Below, in pieces: positions 36,564 to 50,460 of a stretch of 64,000 bases of DNA (the first letter of the stretch is position 1; the number at the start of each line of letters is the position of its first letter). Under the pieces are notes generated by a model. The model ran no database searches, was not told where the DNA came from, and worked only from the letters and a program-made list of their open reading frames with translations. The DNA comes from Pseudomonas parafulva NBRC 16636 = DSM 17004 (GTDB taxonomy: Bacteria; Pseudomonadota; Gammaproteobacteria; Pseudomonadales; Pseudomonadaceae): NCBI RefSeq assembly GCF_000730645.1, contig NZ_BBIU01000005.1:186001-250000 (forward strand), written 5' to 3'. The position numbers and the translations under genes were made by a program.

Positions 36564-38417
36564 TCATACCGCGGCCACTACCACAGCGCCAAGTACCAGC
36601 ACTGCGCCTACGGCGATGGAAGCGGTGTACCAGCGCAGCTGGCCAGTCTCGGTCTTGCTCATGGCAACGTGGCCGCCGCGCGCCATGCGCGGGATCAAAC
36701 CGATGGTACGGTCGACCGGGTCCTTGCGCAGAAGGTGGCTGATCAGCAGGTAAGGCTTGACGAACAGCTTGTCGTAGATCCAGTCGAAGCCCCAGGCGGC
36801 GAACCACCAGGCCGACAGCACCCGGCCAAGGCTGCTGTTGGCGACTGCGCTGACAAAGCTGCGCTTGCCCAGGAACAGCAACGCCGCCAGCAGGATACCG
36901 GCAATGGCGATGGCGCCCGAGGTGATCTCCAGTGCATGCTTGGCTTCACCACCGGCATGGCCGGCACTTTGCGGCAGTACATCAGCCAGTGGCGGGGTGA
37001 TCCAGGCGCCGACGAAGGTCGACAGCACGATCAGCACGCCCAGTGGCAGCCAGTGGCTGATGCCATGGCCCGCATGGGCTTCGGTCTTGGCTTCGCCGTG
37101 GAAGGCGATGAAGATCAGGCGGAAGGTGTACAGCGAGGTCATGAACGCACCCACCAGGCCGGCGTACAGCAGCCCGGAGTTACCGCTGGCGAAGGCTTCC
37201 CAGAGGATCTCGTCCTTGGAGTAGAAGCCCACGGTCACGATAGGCAGGGCCGCAAGCGCAGCGCCGCCAACCACGAAGCTGGCGTAGGCCAGGGGCAGTT
37301 TCTTCCACAGGCCACCCATCTTGAAGATGTTCTGCTCGTGGTGGCAGGCAACGATCACCGCGCCGGACGCCAGGAACAGCAGGGCCTTGAAGAACGCGTG
37401 GGTCATCAGGTGGAAGATCGCGGCGTCCCATGCACCTACGCCCAGGGCCAGGAACATGTAGCCGATCTGGCTCATGGTCGAATAGGCGAGGATACGCTTG
37501 ATGTCGGTCTGCACCAGCGCGGCGAAGCCGGCCAGCACCAGGGTCACGCCGCCCACCACGCCTACCAGGTGCAGGATGTCTGGCGCCAGCAGGAACAGGC
37601 CGTTGGTGCGGGCAATCAGGTAAACGCCGGCGGTTACCATGGTCGCGGCGTGGATCAGTGCCGAAACCGGGGTAGGGCCCGCCATGGCGTCGGCCAGCCA
37701 GGTTTGCAATGGCAGCTGGGCGGATTTACCGACCGCGCCACCGAGCAGCATCAGCGTTGCCAGCACCATCCAGGTGTCACCGGCCTGGAATTTCTGCGGT
37801 GCCAGCACCAGCAGTTCCTGCACATTCAGCGTACCCAGCTGGGCGAACAGGATGAACAGGCCGATGGCCATGAACACGTCGCCGATACGGGTGACGATGA
37901 ACGCCTTGAGCGCTGCATTACCGTTGTTGCGGTTGCTGTAGTAGAAACCGATCAACAGGTACGAGCACAGGCCCACGCCTTCCCAACCGAAGTAGATGAA
38001 CAGCAGGTTATCGCCCAGGATCAGGAACAGCATGCTGGCGATGAACAGGTTGGTGTACGAGAAGAAGCGCGAATAACCGGCTTCGCCGCGCATGTACCAG
38101 GAGGCGAACAGGTGGATCAGGAAGCCGACACCGGTGACCACGCCCAGCATGGTGACCGACAGGCCATCCAGGTACAGGGTGAAATTCGGCGCGAAGCCGT
38201 CCACCGACATCCACTGCCACAGCAGCTGGCTATAGGCGCCACCCTCAGGCGGGGCGACGTTGAATTGCCAGATGACATAGGCAGCGGTGGCCGCCGACAG
38301 GCCTACCGAGCCCACGCCGATCACGGCCGACAGGTTTTCCGAGAACCTCCCGCGCGAGAACGACAGCAGCAGGAAGCCGATGAGGGGAAAGACGAAAGTC
38401 AGAAAGAGAAGGTTCAT
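36564..38417 (-). CDS. nuoL: NADH-quinone oxidoreductase subunit L
   Basis: 617 residues. Antiporter-like N-terminal region with [20 protein letters not shown] and [15 protein letters not shown], then the long amphipathic lateral helix region at the C-terminus that ties the membrane arm together. It is the most distal proton-pumping subunit. Its start overlaps nuoK by four bases, so translation is coupled. Confidence 0.97.
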   Translation of the reverse strand: MNLLFLTFVFPLIGFLLLSFSRGRFSENLSAVIGVGSVGLSAATAAYVIWQFNVAPPEGGAYSQLLWQWMSVDGFAPNFTLYLDGLSVTMLGVVTGVGFLIHLFASWYMRGEAGYSRFFSYTNLFIASMLFLILGDNLLFIYFGWEGVGLCSYLLIGFYYSNRNNGNAALKAFIVTRIGDVFMAIGLFILFAQLGTLNVQELLVLAPQKFQAGDTWMVLATLMLLGGAVGKSAQLPLQTWLADAMAGPTPVSALIHAATMVTAGVYLIARTNGLFLLAPDILHLVGVVGGVTLVLAGFAALVQTDIKRILAYSTMSQIGYMFLALGVGAWDAAIFHLMTHAFFKALLFLASGAVIVACHHEQNIFKMGGLWKKLPLAYASFVVGGAALAALPIVTVGFYSKDEILWEAFASGNSGLLYAGLVGAFMTSLYTFRLIFIAFHGEAKTEAHAGHGISHWLPLGVLIVLSTFVGAWITPPLADVLPQSAGHAGGEAKHALEITSGAIAIAGILLAALLFLGKRSFVSAVANSSLGRVLSAWWFAAWGFDWIYDKLFVKPYLLISHLLRKDPVDRTIGLIPRMARGGHVAMSKTETGQLRWYTASIAVGAVLVLGAVVVAAV

Positions 38418-38722
38418 CCGCGCATCTCACTGGCAGCATCGATGTCGAGAGTGTGGAAGCGGCGATACAGCTGCAGCAGGATGGCCAGGCCGATGCTGGC
38501 CTCGGCGGCTGCCAGGCTGATCACCAGAATGAACATCACCTGGCCGTCAGGCTGCACCCAGCGGGCGCCGGCGACGACGAACGCCAGGGCAGAGGCGTTC
38601 ATCATCACTTCCAGGCTCATGAGCACGAAGAGGATGTTGCGGCGGACCATCAGGCCAACCAGACCTAAGCAGAACAGGATGCCGGCGACCGCCAGACCAT
38701 GTTCGAGAGGGATAGCACCCAT
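38414..38722 (-). CDS. nuoK: NADH-quinone oxidoreductase subunit K
   Basis: 102 residues, three membrane helices, MrpC-like. The conserved membrane Glu of helix 2 is in the [10 protein letters not shown] block, and a second Glu lies in the [12 protein letters not shown] helix. Both belong to the E-channel coupling quinone reduction to proton pumping. It lies three bases after nuoJ and overlaps nuoL by four. Confidence 0.97.
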   Translation of the reverse strand: MGAIPLEHGLAVAGILFCLGLVGLMVRRNILFVLMSLEVMMNASALAFVVAGARWVQPDGQVMFILVISLAAAEASIGLAILLQLYRRFHTLDIDAASEMRG

Positions 38723-38725
38723 GAT

Positions 38726-39226
38726 TTACTCCTTCGCCTCATTGCGGCCCAGGTGGAAGGCGGTGACCGCTGCCGCCAGCAGCAGCATCGACGCCAGTTC
38801 GACCACCAGCAGGTAGGGGCCGAACAGGCTGATGCCAACGGCCTTCGGGCCCACGGTGGTGCCGCTGATGGCGGCGCCGCTTGGGGCGACGAACAGCACA
38901 TACAGCAGCTCGAGCAGCAGCAGGGCGCCAAGAATCACCGGCCCGGCCCAGATGCCCGGCTTGAGCCAGCCACGTTCCTGGGCTACCGAGGCCGGCCCCA
39001 GGTTGAGCATCATCACCACGAACACGAACAGCACCATGATGGCGCCGGCATAGGCGATCACTTCCAGGGCGCCCGCGAACGGCGCGCCAAGGGAGAAGAA
39101 GATCATCGCCACGGAAATCAGCGAAATGATCAGGTAGAGCAGGGCGTGCACAGGGTTGGTGCCAGTGACCACCCGGAGGGTGGAAACCACGGCGATCCCG
39201 GATGCGAAGTAGAAAGCGAATTCCAT
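38726..39226 (-). CDS. nuoJ: NADH-quinone oxidoreductase subunit J
   Basis: 166 residues, five membrane helices, starting [20 protein letters not shown]. The [17 protein letters not shown] helix is the characteristic pi-bulge helix (TM3) that changes shape during turnover. It sits next to the quinone cavity at the junction of the two arms. It begins ten bases after nuoI. Confidence 0.97.
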   Translation of the reverse strand: MEFAFYFASGIAVVSTLRVVTGTNPVHALLYLIISLISVAMIFFSLGAPFAGALEVIAYAGAIMVLFVFVVMMLNLGPASVAQERGWLKPGIWAGPVILGALLLLELLYVLFVAPSGAAISGTTVGPKAVGISLFGPYLLVVELASMLLLAAAVTAFHLGRNEAKE

Positions 39227-39236
39227 CTTTCTGTCC

Positions 39237-39785
39237 TTATGGGAGCAAGCTCTTCACGTTGATCGGCTCGGCTTCGTTCTGCGCAGCGCCTTTCGGCTTG
39301 CCAGCGATCGCCATGCCCGCAACACGGTAGAAGTTGTAGTCAGGGTTCTTGCCGGGGCCGGAGATCAGCAGATCTTCTTTCTCGTACACCAGGTCCTGAC
39401 GCTTGAACTCGGCCATTTCGAAATCCGGAGTGAGCTGGATTGCGGTGGTCGGGCACGCTTCTTCACACAGCCCGCAGAAAATGCAGCGCGAGAAGTTGAT
39501 GCGGAAGAACTCCGGGTACCAGCGTCCATCCTCGGTCTCGGCCTTCTGCAACGAGATGCAGCCCACCGGGCAGGCGACCGCACACAGGTTGCACGCCACG
39601 CAGCGCTCTTCGCCGTCGGGGTCGCGGGTGAGCACGATGCGGCCGCGGTAGCGCGGCGGCAGGTACACGGGTTCTTCGGGGTACTGCAGGGTGTCGCGCT
39701 TGCGGAACCCGTGGGAGAACACCATTGCCAGGCTGCGCAGCTGGGTGCCGGTGCCCTTAACGATGTCGCCGATATATTTGAACAT
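39237..39785 (-). CDS. nuoI: NADH-quinone oxidoreductase subunit I (two 4Fe-4S clusters)
   Basis: 182 residues, ferredoxin-like. Two CxxCxxCxxxCP motifs: Cys62/65/68/72 ([12 protein letters not shown]) and Cys101/104/107/111 ([12 protein letters not shown]), binding clusters N6a and N6b. It carries electrons from NuoG toward NuoB. An N-terminal amphipathic helix anchors it to the membrane arm. It lies 11 bases after nuoH. Confidence 0.98.
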   Translation of the reverse strand: MFKYIGDIVKGTGTQLRSLAMVFSHGFRKRDTLQYPEEPVYLPPRYRGRIVLTRDPDGEERCVACNLCAVACPVGCISLQKAETEDGRWYPEFFRINFSRCIFCGLCEEACPTTAIQLTPDFEMAEFKRQDLVYEKEDLLISGPGKNPDYNFYRVAGMAIAGKPKGAAQNEAEPINVKSLLP

Positions 39786-39796
39786 GGGTCAAATCC

Positions 39797-40804
39797 TCAC
39801 TGGGCCGCGACGGCTGGCGTGTTGTAAAGCACGATCGCAGCGGTCACCAGCAAATTGATCAGGGTCAGCGGCAGGCAGAACTTCCAGCTGAAGTCCATCA
39901 CCTGGTCATAGCGTGGGCGCGGGATCGAGGCGCGCAGCAGGATGAACAGCATGATGAAGAATGCGGTCTTCAGCGCGAACCACAGGAACGACAGTTGCGG
40001 CAGAATGCCGAACGGGCCGTGCCAGCCGCCGAAGAACAGGGTGACCAGCAGCGCCGAGATGAGGATGATGCCGATGTACTCACCGACGAAGAACATGCCC
40101 CACTTCATGCCGGCATACTCGATGTGGTAGCCGTCGGCCAGTTCCTGTTCCGCTTCCGGCTGGTCGAACGGGTGACGGTGAGTCACGGCGACGCCAGCGA
40201 TGAAGAAGGTGCAGAAGCCGAAGAACTGCGGAATGATGAACCACAGGTTCTGTGCCTGGTACTCGACGATATCGCGCATGTTGAACGAGCCCACCTGCAC
40301 CACCACGCCCATCAGCGCCAGGCCCAGGAACACCTCGTACGAGACGGTCTGTGCCGATGCCCGCAAGCTGCCCAGCAGGGCGTACTTGTTGTTCGACGAC
40401 CAGCCGGCGAATAGCACGGCGTACACCGAGAGGCCCGCCATGGCGAAGAAGAACAGCAGGCCGATGTTCAGGTCGGCCACGCCCCAGGTCGGGGTGATCG
40501 GGATGACCACGAAGGCGATCAGCAGGGCGCTCATGGCCACCACCGGTGCCAGGGTGAAGATCACCCGGTCGACGAAGGGTGGGTTCCAGTCTTCCTTGAA
40601 GAACATCTTCAGCATGTCGGCAGCGATCTGGAACATGCCGAAGGGGCCGACGCGGTTCGGGCCGTAACGGTCCTGCCACCAGCCCAGCAGGCGGCGCTCG
40701 ACGAAGCTGAGCAGCGCGCCGCACACCACCACCGCCAGCAGCACCACGATGGCGCGCAAGACGCTGAGGATCACATCGATTACTTCCGGGGTGAACCAGC
40801 TCAT
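39797..40804 (-). CDS. nuoH: NADH-quinone oxidoreductase subunit H
   Basis: 335 residues, eight membrane helices. Signature blocks include [21 protein letters not shown] near residue 32 and the [20 protein letters not shown] segment, which form much of the quinone entry chamber. It begins at ATG 40804 and overlaps the nuoG stop by four bases. It links the peripheral and membrane arms. Confidence 0.98.
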   Translation of the reverse strand: MSWFTPEVIDVILSVLRAIVVLLAVVVCGALLSFVERRLLGWWQDRYGPNRVGPFGMFQIAADMLKMFFKEDWNPPFVDRVIFTLAPVVAMSALLIAFVVIPITPTWGVADLNIGLLFFFAMAGLSVYAVLFAGWSSNNKYALLGSLRASAQTVSYEVFLGLALMGVVVQVGSFNMRDIVEYQAQNLWFIIPQFFGFCTFFIAGVAVTHRHPFDQPEAEQELADGYHIEYAGMKWGMFFVGEYIGIILISALLVTLFFGGWHGPFGILPQLSFLWFALKTAFFIMLFILLRASIPRPRYDQVMDFSWKFCLPLTLINLLVTAAIVLYNTPAVAAQ

Positions 40805-43515
40805 TGTGCTGCCTCCTGCAGGCCGTCGACGGTTGCCCCGAAGATGGCAGGCGGGATGCCGGCCAGGCCTTTGGGCAATGCCACCAGGCCTGCGCCCAGT
40901 TGTTCATTGATACGCAGCGGCAGGCGCAGGGCCACGCCAGCCACGTTCAGGCTCAGCAGGGCGCCTTCGTTGACACCCAGGCGGTCCGCTTCGGACTTGG
41001 CCAGTGCCACGTAGGCAGCCGGGATGCGCGCTTGCACCGGTTCGGCGCGCGACGAGTTTTCTTCGCTGCCGAACAGGTGGAAGAACGGCACGGCTGTCCA
41101 GTTGCCACGGGCCGGGTTGAAGGCGCCCGGAATGGCAGTGAACCAGCTCAGGCCATCGCCCTGGGATTCGATCAGGCGCACGCCCGGATCACCGGCACGC
41201 AGGTGGCCACCGACCTCGTCCTGGAACTTGTTCCACGCCTGCGGGGAGTTCCAGCCCGGCGACCAGGCGAACGGCACTTGCTGGCGCGGTTCGGCAGAGC
41301 CCGAGTAGCCTTCCATCGAGAACGCGAACGCGGTGTCCTTGTCTTGCGGGGTACGCGGTTCGTGCACGCTGATGTTGGCGCGCATGGCGGTACGGCCCGA
41401 ATAACGCAGCGGTTCGCGGGCCAGCTTCATGCCCTTGATGCGGAACGCGGCGCTTGGCGCAGCGTTGACGATGCCGGCCAGTTGCGGGGCGGCTTCGGCG
41501 CAGGCGCTGGTCACGTGGTCCAGCTGGGTCCAGTCCACGGGCTTGTTCAGCAGGGTGGCACGCAGGGCGTGCATCCAGCGCCAGCCTTCGTGAACCTGGA
41601 TGCTGCTGTCCAGGTATTGCGGGTCGAACACCTGGAAGAAGCGCTGGGCACGGCCTTCCTGGCTCACCAGGGTACCGTCGCCTTCGGCGAACGATGCAGC
41701 TGGCAGCACCAGGTGGGCACGCTCGACCGTGGCGGTTCTGGTGTGGTCTGCCACGATCACCACCTTGGCCGCCGCCAGGGCAGCATCGACCTTGGCAGCC
41801 GGTACGCGGGCGTACAGGTCGTTTTCCAGCACCACGATGGCGTCAGCCTTGCCGGCAATCACTGCATCCAGTGCAGCGTCTACCGACTCGCCCCCGAGCA
41901 TGGCCATGCCCAGGCTGTTGGCCTCGGGCACTACCAGGCTCAGGGAGCCGTTTTTCTCGCGCAGCTTCAGCGCCTTGGCGATGTTGGCAGCCGCTTCGAT
42001 CAACGCCGGGTCGGCCAGCGAGGTACCGGCGACCACCAGTGGGCGCTTGGCAGCCACGAGTGCGTCGGCGATGCGCTGGGCCAAGGCCTGGGCTTCGCTG
42101 TCCAGGCCAGCAACGGCCGGGGCGCTTGGGTCGATGGCGTTGGCCACGGCAAAGCCGATGCGGGCCAGGTCGGCTGGCGCGGCGTGTACGCATTCTTCGG
42201 CCACGTCGTCCAGCTTGGTTTCAGCCAGGGATGCGATGAACAGCGGGTACAGCGCGTGCTGGCCGATGTTCTTCACGGCGGCGTCCAGCCAAGGCTGTAC
42301 TTTCATCGCCTCGGCCATGGCCTCGGCCTTGCCTTTTGTGGCTTGGCGCACCGACAGGGCCAGGCGCGCGGCGGTTTGAGTGAGGTCTTCACCCAGCACG
42401 AACACGGCGTCATGGTCTTCGATGTCGCGCAGGGTCGGTACCGGCAACGGGCTGTTGTTCAGCACGCTCAGCGCCAGGCGTACGCGGGCCAGCTCGCCGG
42501 CCTCCATACCCGAGTAGAAGTACTCGGCGCCCACCAGCTCACGCAGGCCATAGTTGCTTTCGAGGCTGGCGCGTGGCGAGCCGATGCCAACGATGGTACG
42601 GCCACGCAGCAGGTCGGCGGCCTTGTCCAGTGCAGCATCCAGGCCCAACTTGGTGCCGTCGGCCAGCAGCGGCTGACGGGGGCGGTCGGTGCGGTTGACG
42701 TAGCCGTAGCCGAAGCGGCCGCGGTCGCACAGGAAGTACTGGTTGACCGAGCCGTTGAAGCGGTTCTCGATACGGCGCAGTTCGCCATAGCGCTCACCGG
42801 GGCTGATGTTGCAGCCGCTGGAGCAGCCATGGCAGATGCTCGGGGCGAACTGCATGTCCCACTTGCGGTTGTAGCGCTCGGAGTGGGTCTTGTCAGTGAA
42901 TACGCCAGTCGGGCAGACCTCGGTCAGGTTGCCGGAGAACTCGCTTTCCAGCACGCCGTCTTCGACCCGGCCGAAGTACACGTTGTCGTGAGCGCCGTAG
43001 ACGCCCAAGTCGGTACCACCGGCATAGTCCTTGTAATAACGCACGCAGCGATAGCAGGCGATGCAGCGGTTCATCTCGTGGGCGATGAACGGGCCGAGGT
43101 CCTGGTTCTGGTGGGTACGCTTGGTGAAACGGTAGCGGCGCTCGTTGTGGCCGGTCATTACCGTCATGTCCTGCAGGTGGCAGTGACCGCCTTCCTCGCA
43201 CACCGGGCAGTCGTGCGGGTGGTTGGTCATCAGCCATTCGACGACACTGGCGCGGAACGCCTTGGACTCTTCGTCTTCGATGGAGATCCAGGTGCCGTCG
43301 GAGGCAGGGGTCATGCAGGACATCACGATACGACCACGGGTGTCGTTCTCGTCGGTGTACTGCTTGACCGCGCACTGCCGGCAAGCGCCAACGCTACCAA
43401 GCGCCGGGTGCCAGCAGAAATAGGGGATGTCGAGGCCGAGCGACAGACAGGCCTGTAACAGGTTGTCTGCACCATTGACTTCGAGCGCTTTGCCGTCTAC
43501 GTGGATAGTGGCCAT
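40801..43515 (-). CDS. nuoG: NADH-quinone oxidoreductase subunit G
   Basis: 904 residues, the largest subunit. Iron-sulfur ligands in order: 2Fe-2S (Cys34, Cys45, Cys48, Cys67), a HxCxxCxxxxxC set (His101, Cys103, Cys106, Cys112), a CxxCxxC set in [10 protein letters not shown] paired with CPTGV, and CHGCSSGC with a distal Cys for the extra N7 cluster found in E. coli-type enzymes. The molybdopterin-oxidoreductase-like remainder is inactive. It forms the electron wire from NuoF/E to NuoI. A 130-base gap with a hairpin separates it from nuoF. Confidence 0.97.
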   Translation of the reverse strand: MATIHVDGKALEVNGADNLLQACLSLGLDIPYFCWHPALGSVGACRQCAVKQYTDENDTRGRIVMSCMTPASDGTWISIEDEESKAFRASVVEWLMTNHPHDCPVCEEGGHCHLQDMTVMTGHNERRYRFTKRTHQNQDLGPFIAHEMNRCIACYRCVRYYKDYAGGTDLGVYGAHDNVYFGRVEDGVLESEFSGNLTEVCPTGVFTDKTHSERYNRKWDMQFAPSICHGCSSGCNISPGERYGELRRIENRFNGSVNQYFLCDRGRFGYGYVNRTDRPRQPLLADGTKLGLDAALDKAADLLRGRTIVGIGSPRASLESNYGLRELVGAEYFYSGMEAGELARVRLALSVLNNSPLPVPTLRDIEDHDAVFVLGEDLTQTAARLALSVRQATKGKAEAMAEAMKVQPWLDAAVKNIGQHALYPLFIASLAETKLDDVAEECVHAAPADLARIGFAVANAIDPSAPAVAGLDSEAQALAQRIADALVAAKRPLVVAGTSLADPALIEAAANIAKALKLREKNGSLSLVVPEANSLGMAMLGGESVDAALDAVIAGKADAIVVLENDLYARVPAAKVDAALAAAKVVIVADHTRTATVERAHLVLPAASFAEGDGTLVSQEGRAQRFFQVFDPQYLDSSIQVHEGWRWMHALRATLLNKPVDWTQLDHVTSACAEAAPQLAGIVNAAPSAAFRIKGMKLAREPLRYSGRTAMRANISVHEPRTPQDKDTAFAFSMEGYSGSAEPRQQVPFAWSPGWNSPQAWNKFQDEVGGHLRAGDPGVRLIESQGDGLSWFTAIPGAFNPARGNWTAVPFFHLFGSEENSSRAEPVQARIPAAYVALAKSEADRLGVNEGALLSLNVAGVALRLPLRINEQLGAGLVALPKGLAGIPPAIFGATVDGLQEAAQ

Positions 43516-43612
43516 TGTTCAAAGTTCTTCGTTGGCCCGCGTGAGCGGGCGTGGCTAATGGAAATCGGTGGGCCCGCGGCTCGCGTCAAACCTGCGCGCG
43601 CCTGCAAGGCCG

Positions 43613-43634
43613 GCGGGTGGCACGGACCACCCGC
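43613..43634 (-). other. intercistronic hairpin between nuoF and nuoG
   Basis: GCGGGTGG and CCACCCGC form a perfect 8-bp stem with a 6-base loop in the 130-base nuoF-nuoG gap, the longest gap in the operon. No T run follows on the minus strand, so it looks like an mRNA-stability or processing structure rather than a terminator. Confidence 0.5.
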
Positions 43635-43645
43635 GTTTCATCTTG

Positions 43646-45010
43646 TTATGCGCCAACCGTAATCGGCTGGCCCAGGTTCGGGCGCAGGGTGTCGGCAGCG
43701 CTTGCTGGCGCGACACCGGCCTCGAACTCGGACCGGAAGTATTTGATGGCACTGCCCAAGGGCTCGACGGCACCCGGTGCGTGAGCACAGAAGGTACGGC
43801 CTGGGCCGAGGAAGTTGACCAGGCCCAGCAGCGTCTCGATGTCTTCGGCGCGGCCCTGGCCTTTTTCCAGGGCGCGCAGCATCTTCACGCTCCATGGCAG
43901 GCCATCACGGCATGGGGTGCACCAGCCGCACGACTCGCGGGCGAAGAACTCCTCCATGTTGCGCAGCAGCGAAACCATGCTGACGCTGTCGTCCACGGCC
44001 ATGGCCAGGCCCGTACCCATGCGGGTACCCACCTTGGCGATGCCACCGGCGTACATCTGTGCGTCGAGGTGCTCGGGCAGCAGGAAGCCCGTACCAGCGC
44101 CACCCGGCTGCCAGCACTTGAGCGTGAAGCCGTCGCGCATGCCACCGGCGTAGTCCTCGAACAGCTCGCGGGCAGTCACGCCGAATGGCAGTTCCCACAG
44201 GCCCGGGTTTTTCACCTTGCCGGAGAAACCCATCAGCTTGGTACCGTGGTCCTCGCTGCCTTCACGGGCCAGCGCCTTGTACCAGTCGTTGCCGTTGGCG
44301 ACGATGGCCGGCACGTTGCACAGGGTCTCGACGTTGTTCACGCAGGTCGGCTTGCCCCACACACCCACGGCGGCAGGGAAGGGCGGCTTGGAGCGCGGGT
44401 TGGCGCGGCGGCCTTCCAGCGAGTTGATCAGTGCTGTTTCTTCGCCGCAGATGTAGCGCCCGGCACCGGTGTGCACAAACAGCTCGAAGTCAAAACCGCT
44501 GCCCAGCACGTTCTTGCCCAGCAGGCCGGCGGCCTTGGCTTCATCGATGGCGCGGTTAAGGTTCTTGGCGGCGGTGGTGTATTCGCCACGCAGGAAGATA
44601 TAGCCGCGGTAGGCCTTCAGGGCCCGCGCACTGATCAGCATGCCTTCGATCAGCAGATGGGGCTGTTGCTCCATCAGCATGCGGTCCTTCCAGGTGTTGG
44701 GTTCCATTTCGTCCGCGTTGCACAGCAGGTAGCGGATGTTCATGGATTCGTCTTTGGGCATCAGGCCCCACTTGACGCCCGTGGGGAAGCCAGCACCACC
44801 CCGGCCCTTGAGGCCGGAGTCCTTGACTGCCTGCACGATGTCGTCCTGCGACATCTGCGCCAAGGCCTTGCGGGCACCGGCGTAGCCGTTCTTGGACTCG
44901 TACTCGGCCAGCCAGACCGGTTCGCCGTCTTCACGCAGGCGCCAGGTCAACGGATGGGTTTCGGCCGAACGCGCAATGCGGTTGGCCGGGCCGAAGGAAG
45001 TAATGGTCAT
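43646..45010 (-). CDS. nuoF: NADH-quinone oxidoreductase subunit F (NADH/FMN site)
   Basis: 454 residues. FMN/NADH-binding loop [10 protein letters not shown] at 69-78, then the [10 protein letters not shown] motif (Cys361, Cys364, Cys367) with Cys408 for 4Fe-4S cluster N3. It oxidises NADH and passes electrons to FMN and the Fe-S chain. The ATG at 45010 ([10 protein letters not shown]) overlaps the nuoE stop by four bases; a longer in-frame start inside nuoE is rejected. Confidence 0.97.
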   Translation of the reverse strand: MTITSFGPANRIARSAETHPLTWRLREDGEPVWLAEYESKNGYAGARKALAQMSQDDIVQAVKDSGLKGRGGAGFPTGVKWGLMPKDESMNIRYLLCNADEMEPNTWKDRMLMEQQPHLLIEGMLISARALKAYRGYIFLRGEYTTAAKNLNRAIDEAKAAGLLGKNVLGSGFDFELFVHTGAGRYICGEETALINSLEGRRANPRSKPPFPAAVGVWGKPTCVNNVETLCNVPAIVANGNDWYKALAREGSEDHGTKLMGFSGKVKNPGLWELPFGVTARELFEDYAGGMRDGFTLKCWQPGGAGTGFLLPEHLDAQMYAGGIAKVGTRMGTGLAMAVDDSVSMVSLLRNMEEFFARESCGWCTPCRDGLPWSVKMLRALEKGQGRAEDIETLLGLVNFLGPGRTFCAHAPGAVEPLGSAIKYFRSEFEAGVAPASAADTLRPNLGQPITVGA

Positions 45011-45504
45011 ACGTAACCCTCCAGCAGCTTGGTGACACCGGCAGGCTGCACGTCGCCAAAGGTGTCGTCGTCGATCATCAGGGCCGGGGCCTTGTCGCAG
45101 TTGCCCAGGCAGCACACCGGCAGCAGGGTGAAGCGCCCGTCGGCAGTGGTCTGGCCCAGGCCGATGCCCAGCTCGCTCTGGATCTGGCTGACGACCGATT
45201 CATGGCCGCCGATGTAGCAGACCATGCTGTCGCACACGCGGATGATGTGGCGGCCAACGGGCTGGCGGAAGATCTGGCTATAGAAGGTGGCCACACCTTC
45301 CACGTCGCTGGCCGGGATGCCCAGCACTTCGCCGATGGCGTGAATGGCGCCGTCCGGCACCCAGCCACGTGCCTTTTGCACGATCTTCAAGGCTTCGATG
45401 GACGCCGCACGCGGGTCCTCGTAGTGGTGCATTTCGTGCTCGATGGCCGAGCGCTCGGTTTCGCTCAGGGCGAAACGGTCGGTTTGGATAAGCGTGCTGT
45501 TCAT
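45007..45504 (-). CDS. nuoE: NADH-quinone oxidoreductase subunit E (2Fe-2S)
   Basis: 165 residues, thioredoxin-like. 2Fe-2S ligands Cys91/Cys96 (CDSMVC) and Cys132/Cys136 (CLGNC) match the E. coli spacing. The off-path cluster N1a sits beside FMN in NuoF. The ATG at 45504 is two bases after nuoCD, and the 3' end overlaps nuoF by four bases. Confidence 0.97.
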   Translation of the reverse strand: MNSTLIQTDRFALSETERSAIEHEMHHYEDPRAASIEALKIVQKARGWVPDGAIHAIGEVLGIPASDVEGVATFYSQIFRQPVGRHIIRVCDSMVCYIGGHESVVSQIQSELGIGLGQTTADGRFTLLPVCCLGNCDKAPALMIDDDTFGDVQPAGVTKLLEGYV

Positions 45505-45506
45505 GC

Positions 45507-47306
<1,800 letters not shown>

Positions 47307-47328
47307 TCAGCGTTAAGAATGAAGCCAG

Positions 47329-47356
47329 GCCGCCGGCTCCTTGAGGAGCGGGCGGC
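47329..47356 (-). other. intercistronic hairpin between nuoB and nuoCD
   Basis: GCCGCC/GGCGGC outer stem with inner CTCC/GGAG stem and a TTGA loop lies in the 79-base nuoB-nuoCD gap. It is strong and GC-rich, with no T tract. Probably an RNA-stability or processing element; a transcription pause is also possible. Confidence 0.5.
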
Positions 47357-47367
47357 AGGTCGCTGGA

Positions 47368-48045
47368 TCAGACTTCGTCGGGGCTGCGCAGGTTGGTGAC
47401 GGCAATGCGCTGCTCACGACGCAGGTCTTTCTGGGCGGGCATCTCGGCACGGTAAATGCCTTGATCACCCACTACCCAGGAAAGCGGGCGTCGTTCCTGG
47501 CCGATCGACTCCTGCAGCAGCATCAGGCCCTGCAGGAACGCCTCAGGGCGTGGCGGGCAGCCAGGCACGTAGACATCCACGGGGAGGAACTTGTCGACCC
47601 CCTGAACGACCGAGTAGATGTCATACATGCCGCCGGAGTTGGCGCACGAACCCATGGAGATGACCCACTTGGGTTCGAGCATCTGTTCGTACAGGCGCTG
47701 GATGATCGGCGCCATCTTCACGAAGCAGGTACCGGCGATGACCATGAAGTCGGCCTGACGCGGCGAGGCCCGGATGACTTCGGCGCCGAAGCGGGCGATG
47801 TCGTGGGGTGCCGTGAAGGCCGTGGTCATTTCCACGTAGCAGCAGGACAGGCCGAAGTTGTACGGCCACAGGGAGTTCTTGCGGCCCCAGTTGACCGCCC
47901 CACGCAGCACATCTTCGAGTTTCCCCATGTAGATGTTCTTGTGGACCTGGTCCTCCAGCAGTTGATCGGTGACGGTTTCCCGTTCACCGACCGGGTACTG
48001 CTCGTTGGGCGCATCCGGATCGATTCTGGTGAGATTGTATTGCAT
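47368..48045 (-). CDS. nuoB: NADH-quinone oxidoreductase subunit B (cluster N2)
   Basis: 225 residues. Cluster N2 ligands: tandem Cys68-Cys69 (SCCYVEM), Cys134 (GSCANSGG) and Cys163 (PGCPPRPE). N2 hands electrons to quinone. It lies nine bases after nuoA. The N-terminal extension before the core (about 1-40) is charged and similar to other gamma-proteobacterial NuoB. Confidence 0.98.
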   Translation of the reverse strand: MQYNLTRIDPDAPNEQYPVGERETVTDQLLEDQVHKNIYMGKLEDVLRGAVNWGRKNSLWPYNFGLSCCYVEMTTAFTAPHDIARFGAEVIRASPRQADFMVIAGTCFVKMAPIIQRLYEQMLEPKWVISMGSCANSGGMYDIYSVVQGVDKFLPVDVYVPGCPPRPEAFLQGLMLLQESIGQERRPLSWVVGDQGIYRAEMPAQKDLRREQRIAVTNLRSPDEV

Positions 48046-48054
48046 GCCAAAGCC

Positions 48055-48468
48055 TCATTGTTTCAGCTTCGCTTGCCGCTTGCGACGCCCTTCGGGAGCC
48101 CAATCAAGAGCCCCGACGCGCCATAGGTAGACAAGACCTGCCAACAGAATTGCTATGAAAACGAGTGCTTCGACGAACCCGGTCCAGCCGCTTTCGCGGA
48201 CGGACACAGACCATGCAAAGAGAAAGAGGGCTTCGATATCGAAGATCACGAACAGCATCGCGACCAGATAGAATTTGGCGGACAGGCGCAGGCGGGCGCT
48301 GCCAACGGGCAGCATGCCGGATTCGAAGGGTTCGTTCTTGGCGCGGCCCCAGGCCTTGCTACCGAGCAGGCTGGACAGGCCGAGCATGAAGGCACACAGG
48401 CCGACGACACCCAGAAGGAAGATGGCAAAGCCCCAGTTGTGGGCGATGAGTCCTGCCGAATCGGACAT
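48055..48468 (-). CDS. nuoA: NADH-quinone oxidoreductase subunit A
   Basis: 137 residues, three membrane helices. The [12 protein letters not shown] motif reads [15 protein letters not shown], and [21 protein letters not shown] is the conserved second helix with its Asp-Glu pair. First gene of the nuo operon. Upstream lies a 666-base non-coding region with a candidate promoter about 100 bases before the start. Confidence 0.98.
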   Translation of the reverse strand: MSDSAGLIAHNWGFAIFLLGVVGLCAFMLGLSSLLGSKAWGRAKNEPFESGMLPVGSARLRLSAKFYLVAMLFVIFDIEALFLFAWSVSVRESGWTGFVEALVFIAILLAGLVYLWRVGALDWAPEGRRKRQAKLKQ

Positions 48469-48577
48469 GCTTGAGTTCCTTATACAGAGACCCAGCTCTG
48501 CAGTCTGAATTAAGTAGTACGGCGACCTGGTGTCGCAGACGCAGTGACCAAATGTCGCAGCTGAATCAATCGCGCTG

Positions 48578-48606
48578 ATTTTATGGGTAAACCCGGTGCA
48601 AGTAAA
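48578..48606 (-). promoter_or_regulatory. candidate sigma-70 promoter of the nuo operon
   Basis: On the minus strand TTTACT (48606-48601), a 17-base spacer and TAAAAT (48583-48578) match the sigma-70 consensus at 4/6 and 5/6 positions with ideal spacing. Transcription would begin near 48571, giving an untranslated leader of about 100 bases before nuoA. Confidence 0.5.
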
Positions 48607-48741
48607 ATTTCTGTGGCAAATTTATTCGTAGGATTTAGTACAAAACACCTTTGTAACTGGCTGAAAGCCTTGAGATTCGGGGATTGCGAGCGGTTTTGTT
48701 AATTATGTTTCTTGCGAGTGGTAACGAATTACAAATCCCGG

Positions 48742-48760
48742 AATGATAATTAATATCATT
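48742..48760. promoter_or_regulatory. Fur-box-like palindrome in the nuo-aceA intergenic region
   Basis: AATGATA-ATTAA-TATCATT is a perfect 7-bp dyad of 19 bp. Its core (48744-48758) agrees with the Fur 7-1-7 heptamer model TGATAAT-N-ATTATCA at 13 of 14 positions. It lies about 135 bases upstream of the candidate nuo -35. On the plus strand it overlaps a possible promoter (TTAATA 48750-48755, 18-base spacer, TGTAAT 48774-48779). No gene is evident on that side. Confidence 0.5.
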
Positions 48761-49077
48761 TGACTTGGTGCACTGTAATTTGGCTGTTCTGCACCTTGTA
48801 AAGTTCATCTGCCGAGTCCCCTACTTGCAAATGCGAAAAGCGCGTGTTCTAGCAGTTTTTGACCGGGCGGGTAGCGCGCCAGGTCAATGGTTTGTCGGTT
48901 GAGGGGTCAGGTTGTGTTGTCTCAAGCATAGACCTGATCCTGGGTTTTGCCGGGGATGGCTGTTGGGGTGGGGCTGGCATGTGGTTGGCGGAAGAGGTGT
49001 GGCGCTTGTGAGAGCGAGCGCCGCCGCACAACCCAAACCGGCCACATCTGCGCAAATAACGGCTATCTGGCGCCATG

Positions 49078-49115
49078 CAAAAAAGGCCCGAGGCTTTCGC
49101 AAGCCCCGGGCCTTC
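49078..49115 (-). terminator. rho-independent terminator of aceA
   Basis: On the minus strand AGGCCCGGGGCTTGCG and its partner form a long GC-rich stem (AGGCCCGRGGCT arms, 49115-49084) followed by TTTTTT (49083-49078). It starts about 19 bases after the aceA stop. Confidence 0.85.
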
Positions 49116-49134
49116 ATTCAACCGCAACCCACTA

Positions 49135-50460
<1,326 letters not shown>

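Larger units (their letters stand above)
48469..49134. other. long intergenic region between nuoA and aceA
   Basis: 666 bases. No coding frame here shows convincing codon use or a Shine-Dalgarno. The part from about 48590 to 48800 is clearly AT-richer than the surroundings and holds the candidate nuo promoter and the Fur-like palindrome. From 48840 to 49070 the sequence is GC-rich and unassigned. The aceA terminator lies at 49078-49115. Confidence 0.6.

Noticed and set aside
40804..43458. Plus-strand open frame of 884 codons opposite nuoG
   Set aside because: Antisense artefact of GC-rich codon use; no domain, no ribosome site, and NuoG with all Fe-S ligands occupies the other strand.
48840..49070. 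Short open frames in the nuo-aceA gap
   Set aside because: They lack ribosome sites and normal codon use and overlap each other on both strands; no protein could be supported.
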